Shown piece after piece: positions 29,685 to 38,645 of a DNA stretch of 64,000 nucleotides; positions within the stretch are counted from its first letter, which is position 1; each line of letters starts with the position of its first letter. A model generated the notes under the pieces. The model searched no databases and was not told where the DNA came from. It saw only the letters and a program-made list of their open reading frames with translations. Both the position numbers and the translations under genes were made by a program. Source of the stretch: Oleidesulfovibrio sp047973035 (lineage in GTDB: Bacteria > Desulfobacterota > Desulfovibrionia > Desulfovibrionales > Desulfovibrionaceae); assembly GCF_047973035.1 (NCBI RefSeq), contig NZ_JBKEBF010000034.1, positions 52,897 to 116,896 of the forward strand, written 5' to 3'.

Positions 29685-30644
29685 ATGGCAAAAGAAGCAT
29701 TGGCCAAAGCCCCGTTTCTTGCCGTAGGGGCCGCGCCGCACTGGCATTGCGGCCGCACCATCCACGGCATGATGCGCGACTATCTGATCGCCTTGATACC
29801 TGCGGTGCTGATGGCTGTATACATATACGGCCTTGATGCTCTGCGGGTGATGGCACTTTCATGCGTTACCGCCGTGGTTGTAGAGGCTCTCAGCCTGAAA
29901 GCCATGGAACGCGAAGTGACGGTAGACGATCACAGCGCCTTGTTGCAGGGCCTGTTGTTTGCGTTTTTGCTGCCGGCAGCCGCCCCGTGGTGGCTGGTTA
30001 TCATGGGCAGCTCGTTCACTATTCTGCTTGGCCGTCTGGTGTTCGGCGGGCTGGGTGCAAACCCCGTATGCGCGCCGGTTGTGGGCTGGGCCATTCTGGC
30101 CGTTTCGTGGAAGATCGATATGGATATCGATGCCACCATGCTCAACACCATGCTGGTCAACCCGCTTACCCAGCTTAAGTACTTCGGTGTCTGGAAGATT
30201 GCAGATATCGATTACGGCAGCTTGCTTGCCGGTCAGCAGCTGGGCGCTCTCGGTTCCTCTCAGGTAGGTGCACTGCTTCTGGGCGCTATCTACCTGCTGG
30301 TAAGGCGCACCGTGCGCTGGCAGATTCCGGCAGGCTTCCTTGCCGGTGTGCTGCTTGTTTCCGGCATCTTCTATGCCATCGACAGCACCCTGTACGCGTC
30401 GCCTTTGTTCCACCTGCTTACCGGTAGTGTTGTGTTCGGCGCATTCTTCCTTGCCACGGACACCTCTTCATCTCCGGTGGGTAAGGTCTCCATGATCATC
30501 TTCGGCCTGCTGGCCGGTGGCATGGTGGTTATCATCAGGGTGTACGGCATGTATCCCGACGGTGTGCCTTTTGCCATTCTGCTGGCAAACATGACCATGC
30601 CGCTTCTGGACATGATTCGTCCCAAGCCCTTCGGAGCGAGGTAA
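29685..30644 (+). CDS. rnfD: Rnf complex subunit D, without the usual flavinylation motif
   Basis: A 319-residue membrane subunit with nine or ten helices, starting MAKEALAKAPFLAVGAAPHW. PVVGWAILAVSWK, LGALGSSQVGALLLGAIYLLV and FATDTSSSPVGK-like loops (here FLATDTSSSPVGKV) match RnfD/NqrB. In characterised members a covalent FMN sits on the Thr of S/T-G-A-T-P-L; here the same place reads TMLVNPLTQ (residues 155-163), with Asn159 where Thr is expected, and no SGAT occurs elsewhere in the protein. The ATG at 29685 follows AGGGGG. It is followed three bases later by rnfG. Confidence 0.92.
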   Translation: MAKEALAKAPFLAVGAAPHWHCGRTIHGMMRDYLIALIPAVLMAVYIYGLDALRVMALSCVTAVVVEALSLKAMEREVTVDDHSALLQGLLFAFLLPAAAPWWLVIMGSSFTILLGRLVFGGLGANPVCAPVVGWAILAVSWKIDMDIDATMLNTMLVNPLTQLKYFGVWKIADIDYGSLLAGQQLGALGSSQVGALLLGAIYLLVRRTVRWQIPAGFLAGVLLVSGIFYAIDSTLYASPLFHLLTGSVVFGAFFLATDTSSSPVGKVSMIIFGLLAGGMVVIIRVYGMYPDGVPFAILLANMTMPLLDMIRPKPFGAR

Positions 30645-30647
30645 GCC

Positions 30648-31226
30648 ATGCGTGAAATCATCAAAATGATCGTGGTGCTTTCCACAATATGCATTATCTC
30701 AGGCTTTGCCCTGTCTTCTCTTAAAAACATGACGGCCCCCCAGATCGAACTGCAGGTTCTTACCTATGTTCAGGGACCGGCCATCAAAGATGTACTGACC
30801 GGCTACGACAATGACCCCATTGCCGACCGCAAGAAGTTTACCGACCCTGAAACCGGCGCGGAAATCAACGTGTTTCCTGCCAAAAAGGGCGGCAAGCTGT
30901 TTGCCGTTGCCCTTGAAAATTTCGGGGCTGGTTACGGCGGCGATATCGGCGTAATGGTGGGCTTTGACATAGAGAACGATGTTCTTACCGGCATCGGCGT
31001 TACCACAATGAAGGAAACCCCCGGCCTTGGCACTGTCATTGCCGAAGATTCCTACACCTCGAAGTTCGTGGGGCAGGGCCTTGATCTGGGGCCCAAGAAC
31101 CAGGGCGGCGAGATTGATGTGATTTCCGGTGCCACGTTCTCAAGCCTTGGTTGCATCGTTGCGGTGCAGAAAGCCTCTGCCGTGTACAAGTCGTTGAAAA
31201 ACGACATAGTGACCGGCTTTAACTAG
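30648..31226 (+). CDS. rnfG: Rnf complex subunit G, covalent FMN protein
   Basis: A 192-residue subunit with one N-terminal helix (about 5-25, MIVVLSTICIISGFALSSL) and a periplasmic FMN-binding domain. The flavinylation motif S160-G-A-T163 is intact in DVISGATFSSLGC, and GVTTMKETPGLGTVI is the usual preceding signature. FMN is attached by ApbE, coded at the end of the same operon. The ATG at 30648 lies after GAGGTAAGCC; spacing to rnfD is three bases. Confidence 0.94.
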   Translation: MREIIKMIVVLSTICIISGFALSSLKNMTAPQIELQVLTYVQGPAIKDVLTGYDNDPIADRKKFTDPETGAEINVFPAKKGGKLFAVALENFGAGYGGDIGVMVGFDIENDVLTGIGVTTMKETPGLGTVIAEDSYTSKFVGQGLDLGPKNQGGEIDVISGATFSSLGCIVAVQKASAVYKSLKNDIVTGFN

Positions 31227-31291
31227 GCGAGATCAACCCGACGCAATTTGCGCTGCCGCACATGTTGCGCAGCGCGATTAAGGAGAAAACA

Positions 31292-31966
31292 ATGGCCAGC
31301 ATGTGGAAAGAGTTCAGCAAAGGCCTGTGGAGGGAGATACCGCCATTCAGGCTGCTTCTGGGGCTGTGTCCGGTGCTTGCGGTTACCAAGTCGGCTAACA
31401 ACGGCTTTGGTATGGGCATGGCGGTTATCTTCGTGCTCTTTTTGTCCAACGTAATTATCTCTTCGGTTCGTCATCTGATTCCTAAAAAGGTGCGAATCGC
31501 GTGTTATATCGCCATCGCGGCTTCGCTGGTTGTATCCATCGAGCTGCTGATGCAGGCGTATGCCTATCCGCTGTATCAACAGCTGGGCATCTTTGTTCCG
31601 CTTATTGTTGTTAACTGCATTATTCTGGGCCGTGCAGAAGCATTTGCAGGGAAAAACCCCGTGCATCTGGCCGCTGCAGACGGTCTGGGTATCGGCATAG
31701 GTTTCTGCCTGTCGCTTACGTTCCTCGGCTCTCTGCGTGAAATGCTGGGAACAGGTACCATCTTCGGCCATCAGGTGATGTGGGAAGGCTTCAAGCCGCT
31801 TACATTCATGATTGAAGCGCCGGGTGCGTTCCTTTCGCTGGGGCTGGTGCTTGGCGCCATGAACCTGCTGAACATCGTTCAGGCCAGACGCAAGGGTGAA
31901 CCCGCACCCGAGAACCCGACCCCCGGCTGCGAATCTTGTCGCGGCTGCGCCGCAGGTCACAGGTAA
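31292..31966 (+). CDS. rnfE: Rnf complex subunit E with added Cys-rich tail
   Basis: A 224-residue membrane protein with six helices. The iron-site motif LLLGLCPVLAVTKSANNGFG near residue 25 and NCIILGRAEAFAGKNP near 110 identify it. The start ATG at 31292 has AAGGAG; the frame's opening codon at 31262 has none. After the last helix the chain continues RRKGEPAPENPTPG and ends CESCRGCAAGHR, a CxxCxxC tail that ordinary RnfE/NqrD proteins lack. It lies 13 bases before rnfA. Confidence 0.93.
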   Translation: MASMWKEFSKGLWREIPPFRLLLGLCPVLAVTKSANNGFGMGMAVIFVLFLSNVIISSVRHLIPKKVRIACYIAIAASLVVSIELLMQAYAYPLYQQLGIFVPLIVVNCIILGRAEAFAGKNPVHLAAADGLGIGIGFCLSLTFLGSLREMLGTGTIFGHQVMWEGFKPLTFMIEAPGAFLSLGLVLGAMNLLNIVQARRKGEPAPENPTPGCESCRGCAAGHR

Positions 31967-31978
31967 GGGAGGCTTACA

Positions 31979-32554
31979 ATGGATTATTTCCTGCTTCTGA
32001 TCTCGGCGATATTTGTTAACAACATCGTTCTTGCCCAGTACCTTGGGCAGTGCCCTTATCTGGGCTGCTCCAAGGAAAAGGGCGTCAGCCTTGGTATGGG
32101 CGGCGCAGTTATCTTTGTTATGATGCTGGCTACCCCCATTACATGGCTGCTGCAGAAGTATGTGCTCAACCCGCTTGATCTCAACTACCTGCAGACGATC
32201 ATGTTCATTCTGGTTATTGCATCCCTTGTGCAGCTGGTTGAAATGTTTTTGAAGAAAATGGTACCCCCGCTTTACAGCTCGCTGGGTATCTTTTTGCCGC
32301 TCATTACAACCAACTGCGCCGTGCTTGGTGTTGCAATCCTTGTTCAGCGCAAGGAATTCGACCTCGGCACGTCGGTCTTCTATTCGTTTGCAGCGGGTCT
32401 TGGCTTTATGCTGGCGCTGGTTCTGCTTGCAGGGCTGCGCGAGCGCATGGAGATTACCCGCGTACCACGTGCACTTGCCGGAGTTCCGGTAGGTCTGGTT
32501 ATGGCAGGACTCATGTCTCTGGCGTTCATGGCGTTCCAGGGCATGATCTCCTAG
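31979..32554 (+). CDS. rnfA: Rnf complex subunit A
   Basis: A 191-residue, six-helix membrane subunit homologous to RnfE with inverted topology. The motif VLAQYLGQCPYLGCSKEKG carries the iron-cluster cysteine, and TTNCAVLGVAILVQ its partner. Length and sequence are normal. The ATG at 31979 follows AAGGGAGG. A hairpin and 76 bases separate it from rnfB. Confidence 0.95.
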   Translation: MDYFLLLISAIFVNNIVLAQYLGQCPYLGCSKEKGVSLGMGGAVIFVMMLATPITWLLQKYVLNPLDLNYLQTIMFILVIASLVQLVEMFLKKMVPPLYSSLGIFLPLITTNCAVLGVAILVQRKEFDLGTSVFYSFAAGLGFMLALVLLAGLRERMEITRVPRALAGVPVGLVMAGLMSLAFMAFQGMIS

Positions 32555-32578
32555 GGAAGTACCGGAACAAGGACAAGC

Positions 32579-32609
32579 CCTTTCCGTGGCGTAGCCTGAA
32601 ACGGAAAGG
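32579..32609 (+). other. Intercistronic hairpin between rnfA and rnfB
   Basis: CCTTTCCGT (32579-32587) and ACGGAAAGG (32601-32609) form a perfect 9-bp stem with a 13-base loop. No T-run follows, so it is more likely an mRNA stability or processing element than a terminator. Confidence 0.6.
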
Positions 32610-32630
32610 ATAACAGACAAGGACAGCAAT

Positions 32631-33500
32631 ATGGTCGTAACATCCGTGCTTTCCCTGCTGGCACTCGGGTTTGTCGCAGCATGCGTGCTGGCAGCCGCTT
32701 CCCGGGTATTTTATGTAGAGGAAGATCCGAGAGTCGAAGCCGTTATGGATGCTCTGCCGGGCGCCAACTGCGGCGGCTGCGGTTTTGCGGGCTGCGAAGC
32801 ATACGCTCAGGCGGTGCTGGCAGACCCCTCCGTAAGTGCCGGTTTGTGTTGTGCAGGCGGACCTGAAATTTCGGTTAAGGTTGGTGAGCTTTCCGGCAAA
32901 TCTGCCGGAGATGCCGAGCCGACGGTATCTTTCCGTCGGTGTGTAAAAGATGAAGGCAAAGTGGCTGAGCGCTACGGGTATCAGGGTTTTGCTTCCTGTG
33001 CCGCGGCCCATATGCTGGAAGACGGCCCGGATGCGTGTCGTTTTTCGTGTATCGGCTTTGGTGACTGCGTGCGTGGATGCCCCTTTGACGCCATGTATAT
33101 TGAAAATGGTCTCGTGCAGATTGACGAAGAGAAATGCACAAGCTGCGGCGCGTGTATCCGTCTTTGCCCGCGTGATATTCTGGAACTTATACCGCGTCGT
33201 GCCCGTGTGATGGTGTACTGCTCTACGCAGGACAAGATGAAAGCCGTCATGAACGTGTGCGAAGCAGGCTGCATCAACTGCGCAAAATGCGTGAAAAAAT
33301 GCCCTGCAAACGCCATTACGCAGGAAGGCGGCAAGATCATGATCGATCAGAAAGCCTGTCTTGCATACGGTCCGGAATGCGGCGAAGCCTGCGTAGAGGC
33401 TTGCCCGCGTAACATTCTGCGGCACACCTGCGCCACAGCTAAGGTAAAGCTGGCCGAAATAAAGGCGGCAGAGCCTGTGCAGGAAGAGGCCTCCGCGTAA
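32631..33500 (+). CDS. rnfB: Rnf complex subunit B, polyferredoxin
   Basis: A 289-residue subunit that takes electrons from ferredoxin. One N-terminal helix (about 4-24) anchors it. The DUF [4Fe-4S] domain has GANCGGCGFAGCEAYA with a distal CC; ferredoxin-type motifs follow: CIGFGDCVRGCPF, CTSCGACIRLCP, CINCAKCVKKCP and the less regular CLAYGPECGEACVEACP. Thus about five cluster sites, more than in E. coli RsxB (three). The ATG at 32631 has AAGGACAG upstream. The apbE gene follows after 58 bases. Confidence 0.94.
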   Translation: MVVTSVLSLLALGFVAACVLAAASRVFYVEEDPRVEAVMDALPGANCGGCGFAGCEAYAQAVLADPSVSAGLCCAGGPEISVKVGELSGKSAGDAEPTVSFRRCVKDEGKVAERYGYQGFASCAAAHMLEDGPDACRFSCIGFGDCVRGCPFDAMYIENGLVQIDEEKCTSCGACIRLCPRDILELIPRRARVMVYCSTQDKMKAVMNVCEAGCINCAKCVKKCPANAITQEGGKIMIDQKACLAYGPECGEACVEACPRNILRHTCATAKVKLAEIKAAEPVQEEASA

Positions 33501-33558
33501 CAGCGGCAACAGGTTCGAAACCGCGCCTACGGGCGTGTGAGATACTTGGAGTCAATCC

Positions 33559-34590
33559 ATGGAAAATAATACCGCATCCAGAAGACAGTTTCTCCAGACA
33601 TGCGGTCTGCTTGGCCTTTCCGTGGCAGCAGGAGGCGTTCTGCCCGCAGTGGCAGAGGCTGCACGTTTTGACGGAAAAGAACATAGCATTACGCAGACCC
33701 GCCTGCAGATGGGCACTCTGGTGACACTGACCGCGGTGCACCCGTCCCGCGCAAAGGCTGAAGAAGCCCTTGGCCGTGCGTTTGAAGAAATCGACAGGCT
33801 CAGCCTGATCTTCAGCCGTTACGACAGCTCGACACCTGTCTCGGTGCTGAACCGTGACGGTCGCGTTTCGGGTATCAATCCCGAGCTGGCAGAAGTTATG
33901 AACCGCGCTTTGCGCTTCGGCAGTCTGACGGATGATGCATTCAACATTACAGTAAAGCCTGTTGTTGATTTGTTCCGTCAGAAGCAGAACCTGAAAGGCG
34001 AAATGCGCCTTTCGGAAGATGAGTTCCATCAGGCAATCAACCTTGTTGACGCGAAGGGGGTAGCCCTTGGTCGTGACAGCATCCGCCTGCAGCGTGAAGG
34101 CATGGGCGTAACGTTGGACGGCATTGCGAAGGGCTACATTGTGGATAAAGCATCCGCAGTGCTCAGTGCGCATGGTGTGAACAGACATATGATCAATGCC
34201 GGTGGCGACATCCGTACCAGCGGTGGCAAGGCTGAAGGCAAACCGTGGGTTGTGGCGATTCAGGACCCTGCTAAAAAGCGGAATTATCCTGCAACCATCT
34301 CCATGTACGATGGAGCCATTGCCACATCCGGCGGATATGAAGTCTTTTACGATCGTCAGCGTATGTATAGTCATCTTGTCAGCCCGCAGACAGGCAACAG
34401 CCCCCATAGCGTGTTGAGTGTTTCTGTGACCGCTCCTACGGTGATGGAGGCTGACACTCTGGCTACTGCCGTATACATTATGCAGGCCCGCAAAGGCTTG
34501 CAGTTTATCGACAGCCTGACCAATCGTGAATGCCTTGTGCTGGGACGTAACGGTGCCGCATACGCTTCGCGCCATTGGGGCAAAGCGTAA
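33559..34590 (+). CDS. apbE: FAD:protein FMN transferase (ApbE/RnfF), Tat-exported
   Basis: A 343-residue periplasmic enzyme that transfers FMN from FAD to the Thr of S/T-G-A-T motifs, here RnfG. The N-terminus ASRRQFLQTCGLLGLSVAAG is a twin-arginine signal. Conserved pieces are QTRLQMGTLVTLTAV, GVTLDGIAKGYIVDKA, NAGGDIRTSGG and SVTAPTVMEADTLATA, covering the FAD and Mg sites. The length is standard. It closes the rnf operon; the terminator is 65 bases downstream. Start ATG 33559 follows TTGGAG. Confidence 0.94.
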   Translation: MENNTASRRQFLQTCGLLGLSVAAGGVLPAVAEAARFDGKEHSITQTRLQMGTLVTLTAVHPSRAKAEEALGRAFEEIDRLSLIFSRYDSSTPVSVLNRDGRVSGINPELAEVMNRALRFGSLTDDAFNITVKPVVDLFRQKQNLKGEMRLSEDEFHQAINLVDAKGVALGRDSIRLQREGMGVTLDGIAKGYIVDKASAVLSAHGVNRHMINAGGDIRTSGGKAEGKPWVVAIQDPAKKRNYPATISMYDGAIATSGGYEVFYDRQRMYSHLVSPQTGNSPHSVLSVSVTAPTVMEADTLATAVYIMQARKGLQFIDSLTNRECLVLGRNGAAYASRHWGKA

Positions 34591-34654
34591 AACGCAGCGG
34601 TTGACAACGTTTGCCGCCTTCATGGGCAGATAACGTCAACTCTACGGTAAAATT

Positions 34655-34688
34655 CGGCCCGGCCGCTTTTGTGGTCGGGCTTTTTTTG
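34655..34688 (+). terminator. Terminator of the rnf operon
   Basis: GCCCGGCC (34657-34664) pairs with GGTCGGGC (34673-34680, one G-T) and TTTTTTT follows directly. Confidence 0.92.
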
Positions 34689-35153
34689 TGGGCAGTATTA
34701 CATAGAATTGGCTGACCGGCTTAGTTGCTACAGGCAGAGCAGGCTGAAAAACTCAACGTCTGTACAGACACTGAAAAATGGTGTGCCGAAAGATGTGATG
34801 GCTGGTCGGGAAGGCTTGGGTGCCAGCGGTAAGGGTGGCAAAACTGAAAAGCTGCAATGTCCAGATGGAGGGCACGGGGATACCTTTCGGATTTTAGGTG
34901 AAAAGGGTGTCCGTTGTGTTCCTCGGGCAGGCTTTTTGAGTATGCTGTTGCTGAACTCAGGGGGGCTGGGATTTTTGTATTTATGCAGACAGCATGATTG
35001 TACATAAGGTGTGTTGTAGCGGATTGCATGCTGTGCTATGTTGAATGTGATTTATGAATACTGATATCCGGCTGTTATCGTAATATGTCTAATTGCCAGC
35101 ACGCCGGTACTGAATCACAAAGCTGTAATGTCAGTCATTGCAGGGAGGTTAGT
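34689..35153. other. Intergenic region upstream of the universal stress gene
   Basis: About 465 bases after the rnf terminator. A 112-codon frame that begins inside the terminator has no ribosome site and random composition, so I do not call it. No repeat, tRNA or riboswitch is seen. Confidence 0.5.
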
Positions 35154-35576
35154 ATGGCCTTTAAAAAAATCCTTCTGGCTGTGGACGGTTCCAGTAATTC
35201 CCGCTTTGCCATGCGGCATGCCATAAGCCTGGCTCGTTGCAGCGGTGGCAGTATTGTTCTGATGCATTGCTATGGCGAAGTGCCTACTTTGATAGGCGGT
35301 CACGCACGTAACGAAATTACTGACGTACTGAAGAAAAACGCAGACGAAATTCTGGAAGTCTATCGCGAAGAGCTGAATCGCGAGGGTATCGCGTTTACTG
35401 AATGCCTGATGCACGGCAAACCCAGTGATTGCGTGATTGAAGCATCAGAAAACGAGAAGTGCGACGTCATTGTGATGGGGTCACGTGGGCTGAGTGACCT
35501 TGCCGGTATGCTGCTGGGCAGTGTTGCGCACCGCGTCCTTTCCATGTCCGGTGTGCCGGTGCTTATTTCGAGGTAG
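35154..35576 (+). CDS. Universal stress protein (UspA family)
   Basis: A 140-residue cytoplasmic protein: MAFKKILLAVDGSSNSRFAM at the start and VIVMGSRGLSDLAGMLLGSVAHRVL near the end. The latter carries the ATP-binding G-x2-G-x9-G-S/T pattern, so it probably binds ATP. The ATG at 35154 follows GGGAGG and gives the standard length; a longer frame reaches 35085. Single gene. Confidence 0.94.
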   Translation: MAFKKILLAVDGSSNSRFAMRHAISLARCSGGSIVLMHCYGEVPTLIGGHARNEITDVLKKNADEILEVYREELNREGIAFTECLMHGKPSDCVIEASENEKCDVIVMGSRGLSDLAGMLLGSVAHRVLSMSGVPVLISR

Positions 35577-35599
35577 TTGGCATTGCTTTGTACTTTTTC

Positions 35600-35622
35600 A
35601 CGGCCCCACGGGGCCGTTTTTT
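35600..35622 (+). terminator. Terminator of the universal stress gene
   Basis: CGGCCCC and GGGGCCG stem around a two-base loop, followed by TTTTTT. Confidence 0.9.
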
Positions 35623-35788
35623 ATTTCTGCGACTGTGGACTTTCTTTTTTCTAGCCGATACGTAGGGATAGTCTCATACTTCCCCAAGGTCACGGTATGA
35701 TGCTTCTGATTTTTCCTTATCTTGGACTTGAGAGCGTGAATTTATTATTTTTTCGGAGATGCCTGCTGAGAACGTCTGGAGTTGATTG

Positions 35789-37243
35789 ATGGACATCATG
35801 CTACTGAGCGGCTTGCTTGTTTTTTTGAACTTGTGTGTTTCGCTGGTTGCGGCAGGTCACGCCCTGTTGAATAAGCGTGACCCTCGTGCTGCATTAGGAT
35901 GGGTGGCTGTTTGCCTGACTTTTCCCATAGCGGGGCCGATTCTGTATTTTGTTTTTGGCATTAATCGTGTTCGCAGCAAGGCTGAGCAGCTTCATGAAGA
36001 AAAAAAAACAGACGAAGCTGCAACCCGTGGCAAGTTGCATGGCGGCACGCATCCTTTTCTGCCACCGGGGTCCATGGATGACTACCTGATCGCACCCATT
36101 TACAGAGAACTGCAGCGGCCCGGGCTGGCTGTATCCGGTATGCCGCTGGTTGGCGGCAATGACGTGCTGATACTGCATAATGGCGAACAAGCGTACCCGA
36201 GAATGCTGGAAGCCATAGAAAGTGCGGAAGATTCGTTGTTTCTTACAACGTATATATTTGAGACCGGCGCAATTGGCCGTCAGTTTATTGATGCTCTTGC
36301 TGCCGCGGCTGCACGGGGTGTGGACGTGCGGGTGCTGATCGACGGCGTGGGAGAACTGTATGCTTTTCCGCGGGCAAGTAGTTTACTTAAAAAACGCGGA
36401 GTGCGTGTCGCACGCTTTCTGCCGCCGCGCCTTCTGCCGCCTCAGCTCAGCGTAAACCTGCGTAACCACCGTAAAGTGCTGGTTGCTGACGGGCAGATAG
36501 GATTTACCGGCGGTATGAATATCGGCCGTCGCCATATGGTGCAAAATCTGCAAAACAAGCGAAGAACCGCAGACATGCACTTCGGTTTTTCCGGTCCGGT
36601 GGTTGCTCAGCTGCAGGAGGCCTTTCTGGATGACTGGGGCTTTACCACCGGCGAATACACATTGCCTCGCAGAGTCACAGAAGAACCGTGCGGAGATACG
36701 TTGTGCCGTGTGGTAAAAGGCGGTCCCGGACAGGATATTGACAGGCTGTCCGCCCTGATGATGGGTGTTATCAGCAGTGCCGGCAGAACTGTGCGGATTA
36801 TGACTCCGTACTTTCTTCCTTCAAGCGACCTTGTCAGTGCGTTGCAGGCTGCTGCACTCCGCGGGGTTCGCGTAGATGTGATTCTGCCGGAAAAAAACAA
36901 CCTGCCTGCGGTCCACTGGGCTACGCGTAATCTGCTGTGGCAGCTTTTGCGCTTCGGCATTCACATTCATTATCAGCCCCCGCCATTTGCCCATACCAAA
37001 ATGTTGCTGATCGACGGAAGTTATGCGCAGATAGGCTCGGCTAATATTGATCCGCGCAGTCTGCGGCTTAACTTTGAGCTTAATATGGAGATTTTTGATA
37101 CTTCAGTCGTACGCCAGCTTACACGCCACTTTGATGCGGCGCGCCGTTGTTCGTATGTAGTTACCAGAGAGGAACTTGACCGGAGGTCGCTGCCGGTTCG
37201 GATGCGTGACGCAATGTGCTGGTTGTTTACGCCATATTTATAA
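35789..37243 (+). CDS. cls: Cardiolipin synthase (PLD family)
   Basis: A 484-residue membrane enzyme that joins two phosphatidylglycerols to cardiolipin. Two N-terminal helices (about 2-25 and 35-58, including DPRAALGWVAVCLTFPIAGP) are followed by two phospholipase D HKD motifs: NHRKVLVADGQIGFTGGMN and AHTKMLLIDGSYAQIGSANID. Length and order are as in E. coli ClsA. The ATG at 35789 follows the frame's TTG by one codon; GGAG stands 11 bases before it. Confidence 0.95.
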   Translation: MDIMLLSGLLVFLNLCVSLVAAGHALLNKRDPRAALGWVAVCLTFPIAGPILYFVFGINRVRSKAEQLHEEKKTDEAATRGKLHGGTHPFLPPGSMDDYLIAPIYRELQRPGLAVSGMPLVGGNDVLILHNGEQAYPRMLEAIESAEDSLFLTTYIFETGAIGRQFIDALAAAAARGVDVRVLIDGVGELYAFPRASSLLKKRGVRVARFLPPRLLPPQLSVNLRNHRKVLVADGQIGFTGGMNIGRRHMVQNLQNKRRTADMHFGFSGPVVAQLQEAFLDDWGFTTGEYTLPRRVTEEPCGDTLCRVVKGGPGQDIDRLSALMMGVISSAGRTVRIMTPYFLPSSDLVSALQAAALRGVRVDVILPEKNNLPAVHWATRNLLWQLLRFGIHIHYQPPPFAHTKMLLIDGSYAQIGSANIDPRSLRLNFELNMEIFDTSVVRQLTRHFDAARRCSYVVTREELDRRSLPVRMRDAMCWLFTPYL

Positions 37244-37405
37244 CACCTGAAAATGAAATGTCGCATTTGCAGGGTGTTGCGAAATTCGGTTCAAATCCGT
37301 TGTTGACAAAGGCGGTGGAGGGATTACATCAAACCTTTAGCGGGGCTTATCAATAGTTTTTCTTAATTGTGACGACCCGAAATATTCGCTGCCACACACA
37401 GCCTT

Positions 37406-38392
37406 ATGCATCAGATATTTTCTTTTTTCTCGCATACCGGGCGCCGACGCATGTCGGTCAGCCGTTTGTGTTCATTGCTTGCCGCCTGCGCCAGTCTTCT
37501 GGTTGTCATGCTGTTGCCTGAAGATGCACTGGCGTGGGGACCGGGTGTGCATATGGCCTGTTCTGACTGGCTGTTTGGCAACCTTTCGCTTTTGCCTTCT
37601 ACTGTGGCTGCAGCTATCAGCACATACGAGGCTGCCTTCCGTTATGGTGCGCTGAGTGCCGATATTTTCATCGGTAAAGGCTGTGCGGTTACACCGGGAC
37701 ACAGTCACAACTGGGAAACAGCGCATACTCTGCTGAAAAAGGCGGACAGTCCGCGGCTGCAGGCGTACGCATATGGGTACATGTCGCACCTTGCTGCTGA
37801 TACGGTTGCCCATAACCATTATGTGCCTAATTGTATGCATGTTACGGGCGGCAGCAAGTTGAGCCACGTGTATGTAGAGATGCTGGCAGACAGCCTGTTA
37901 CCTTCCAGCAGAGGGACAGCAGCTGCACTGTACCGTCTGGGTACAAAAGACGCAGACAGTGTGCTGCAAGCTGCCGTTACACCGCAGCGTGTTCCTTTTT
38001 TTCTGAAAAAGCAGATTTTTATGGGCAGTGTCGCTCTTGCCGGCAACAGCCAGTGGCGGCGTTCTGTCAAACTGGTGGACAAAGTGCTGCCTTCAAACGT
38101 TGATGCCATTTACTTTGGTGAGATGCTCAATGTTTCGCTCAAGGCAATCGTCGATGTGTTCTGGGCTCCGTTCGGGTCTGTTGTCACTGCCATTGACCCT
38201 ATCGGGGAACACAATCTTGCGACCGTACGCAAGCAAAGCAGGCGTAAAACTTCTCCTCGTATTCTGTTCGGAACACTTGCCCGTTCACTGCGGGGCAAGC
38301 AGGTTGAAGCGCGGCTTACGGAAGATCATTGTCTGTTTCCCCTTGATCCGCGACTTGCGGCGCTTACTCTGCCGGACGAAAAGGCCGCGTAG
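37406..38392 (+). CDS. Secreted zinc-dependent phospholipase C-like protein
   Basis: A 328-residue protein with an N-terminal signal peptide ending DALA, so the mature chain would begin WGPGVHMACSDW. In Bacillus phospholipase C the free N-terminal Trp binds zinc, and the same arrangement appears here. Metal-binding His/Asp motifs follow: SADIFIGKG, PGHSHNWETAHTLL, YGYMSHLAADTVAHNHYVP and a later LSHVYVEML. These are the hallmark of the zinc_dep_PLC/S1-P1 fold. The substrate is unknown; its place after cardiolipin synthase hints at lipids. The start could also be the Met 16 codons later. Confidence 0.85.
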   Translation: MHQIFSFFSHTGRRRMSVSRLCSLLAACASLLVVMLLPEDALAWGPGVHMACSDWLFGNLSLLPSTVAAAISTYEAAFRYGALSADIFIGKGCAVTPGHSHNWETAHTLLKKADSPRLQAYAYGYMSHLAADTVAHNHYVPNCMHVTGGSKLSHVYVEMLADSLLPSSRGTAAALYRLGTKDADSVLQAAVTPQRVPFFLKKQIFMGSVALAGNSQWRRSVKLVDKVLPSNVDAIYFGEMLNVSLKAIVDVFWAPFGSVVTAIDPIGEHNLATVRKQSRRKTSPRILFGTLARSLRGKQVEARLTEDHCLFPLDPRLAALTLPDEKAA

Positions 38393-38418
38393 GGCGCACA
38401 TATTTATTCAAGACAAGA

Positions 38419-38447
38419 GGCCTGTGGAAATCCGCAGGCTTTTTTTT
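38419..38447 (+). terminator. Terminator of the phospholipase-like gene
   Basis: GCCTGTGG and CCGCAGGC stem around AAAT (38420-38439), then TTTTTTTT. Confidence 0.88.
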
Positions 38448-38645
38448 GAGCCTTCAGCTGAGTAATGCCGTCTTTGTTTCGCAGGGGTGACTTTATGATA
38501 TATGGCGCAAAGCTAAGCTGTTAAATGGCAGGTCTGTCTGGATTTATGCGCTTTGCAGTATTGCCGCCTTGCCCGTTGCGTCCCCAAAGTGTACCACTCT
38601 GTAGCCGGCTGATTGTGCTATGTGATTTGACTACAGGAGCTGACG

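Noticed and set aside
34669..35007. 112-codon plus-strand frame after the rnf operon
   Set aside because: It starts inside the terminator hairpin, has no ribosome site and a random-looking composition.
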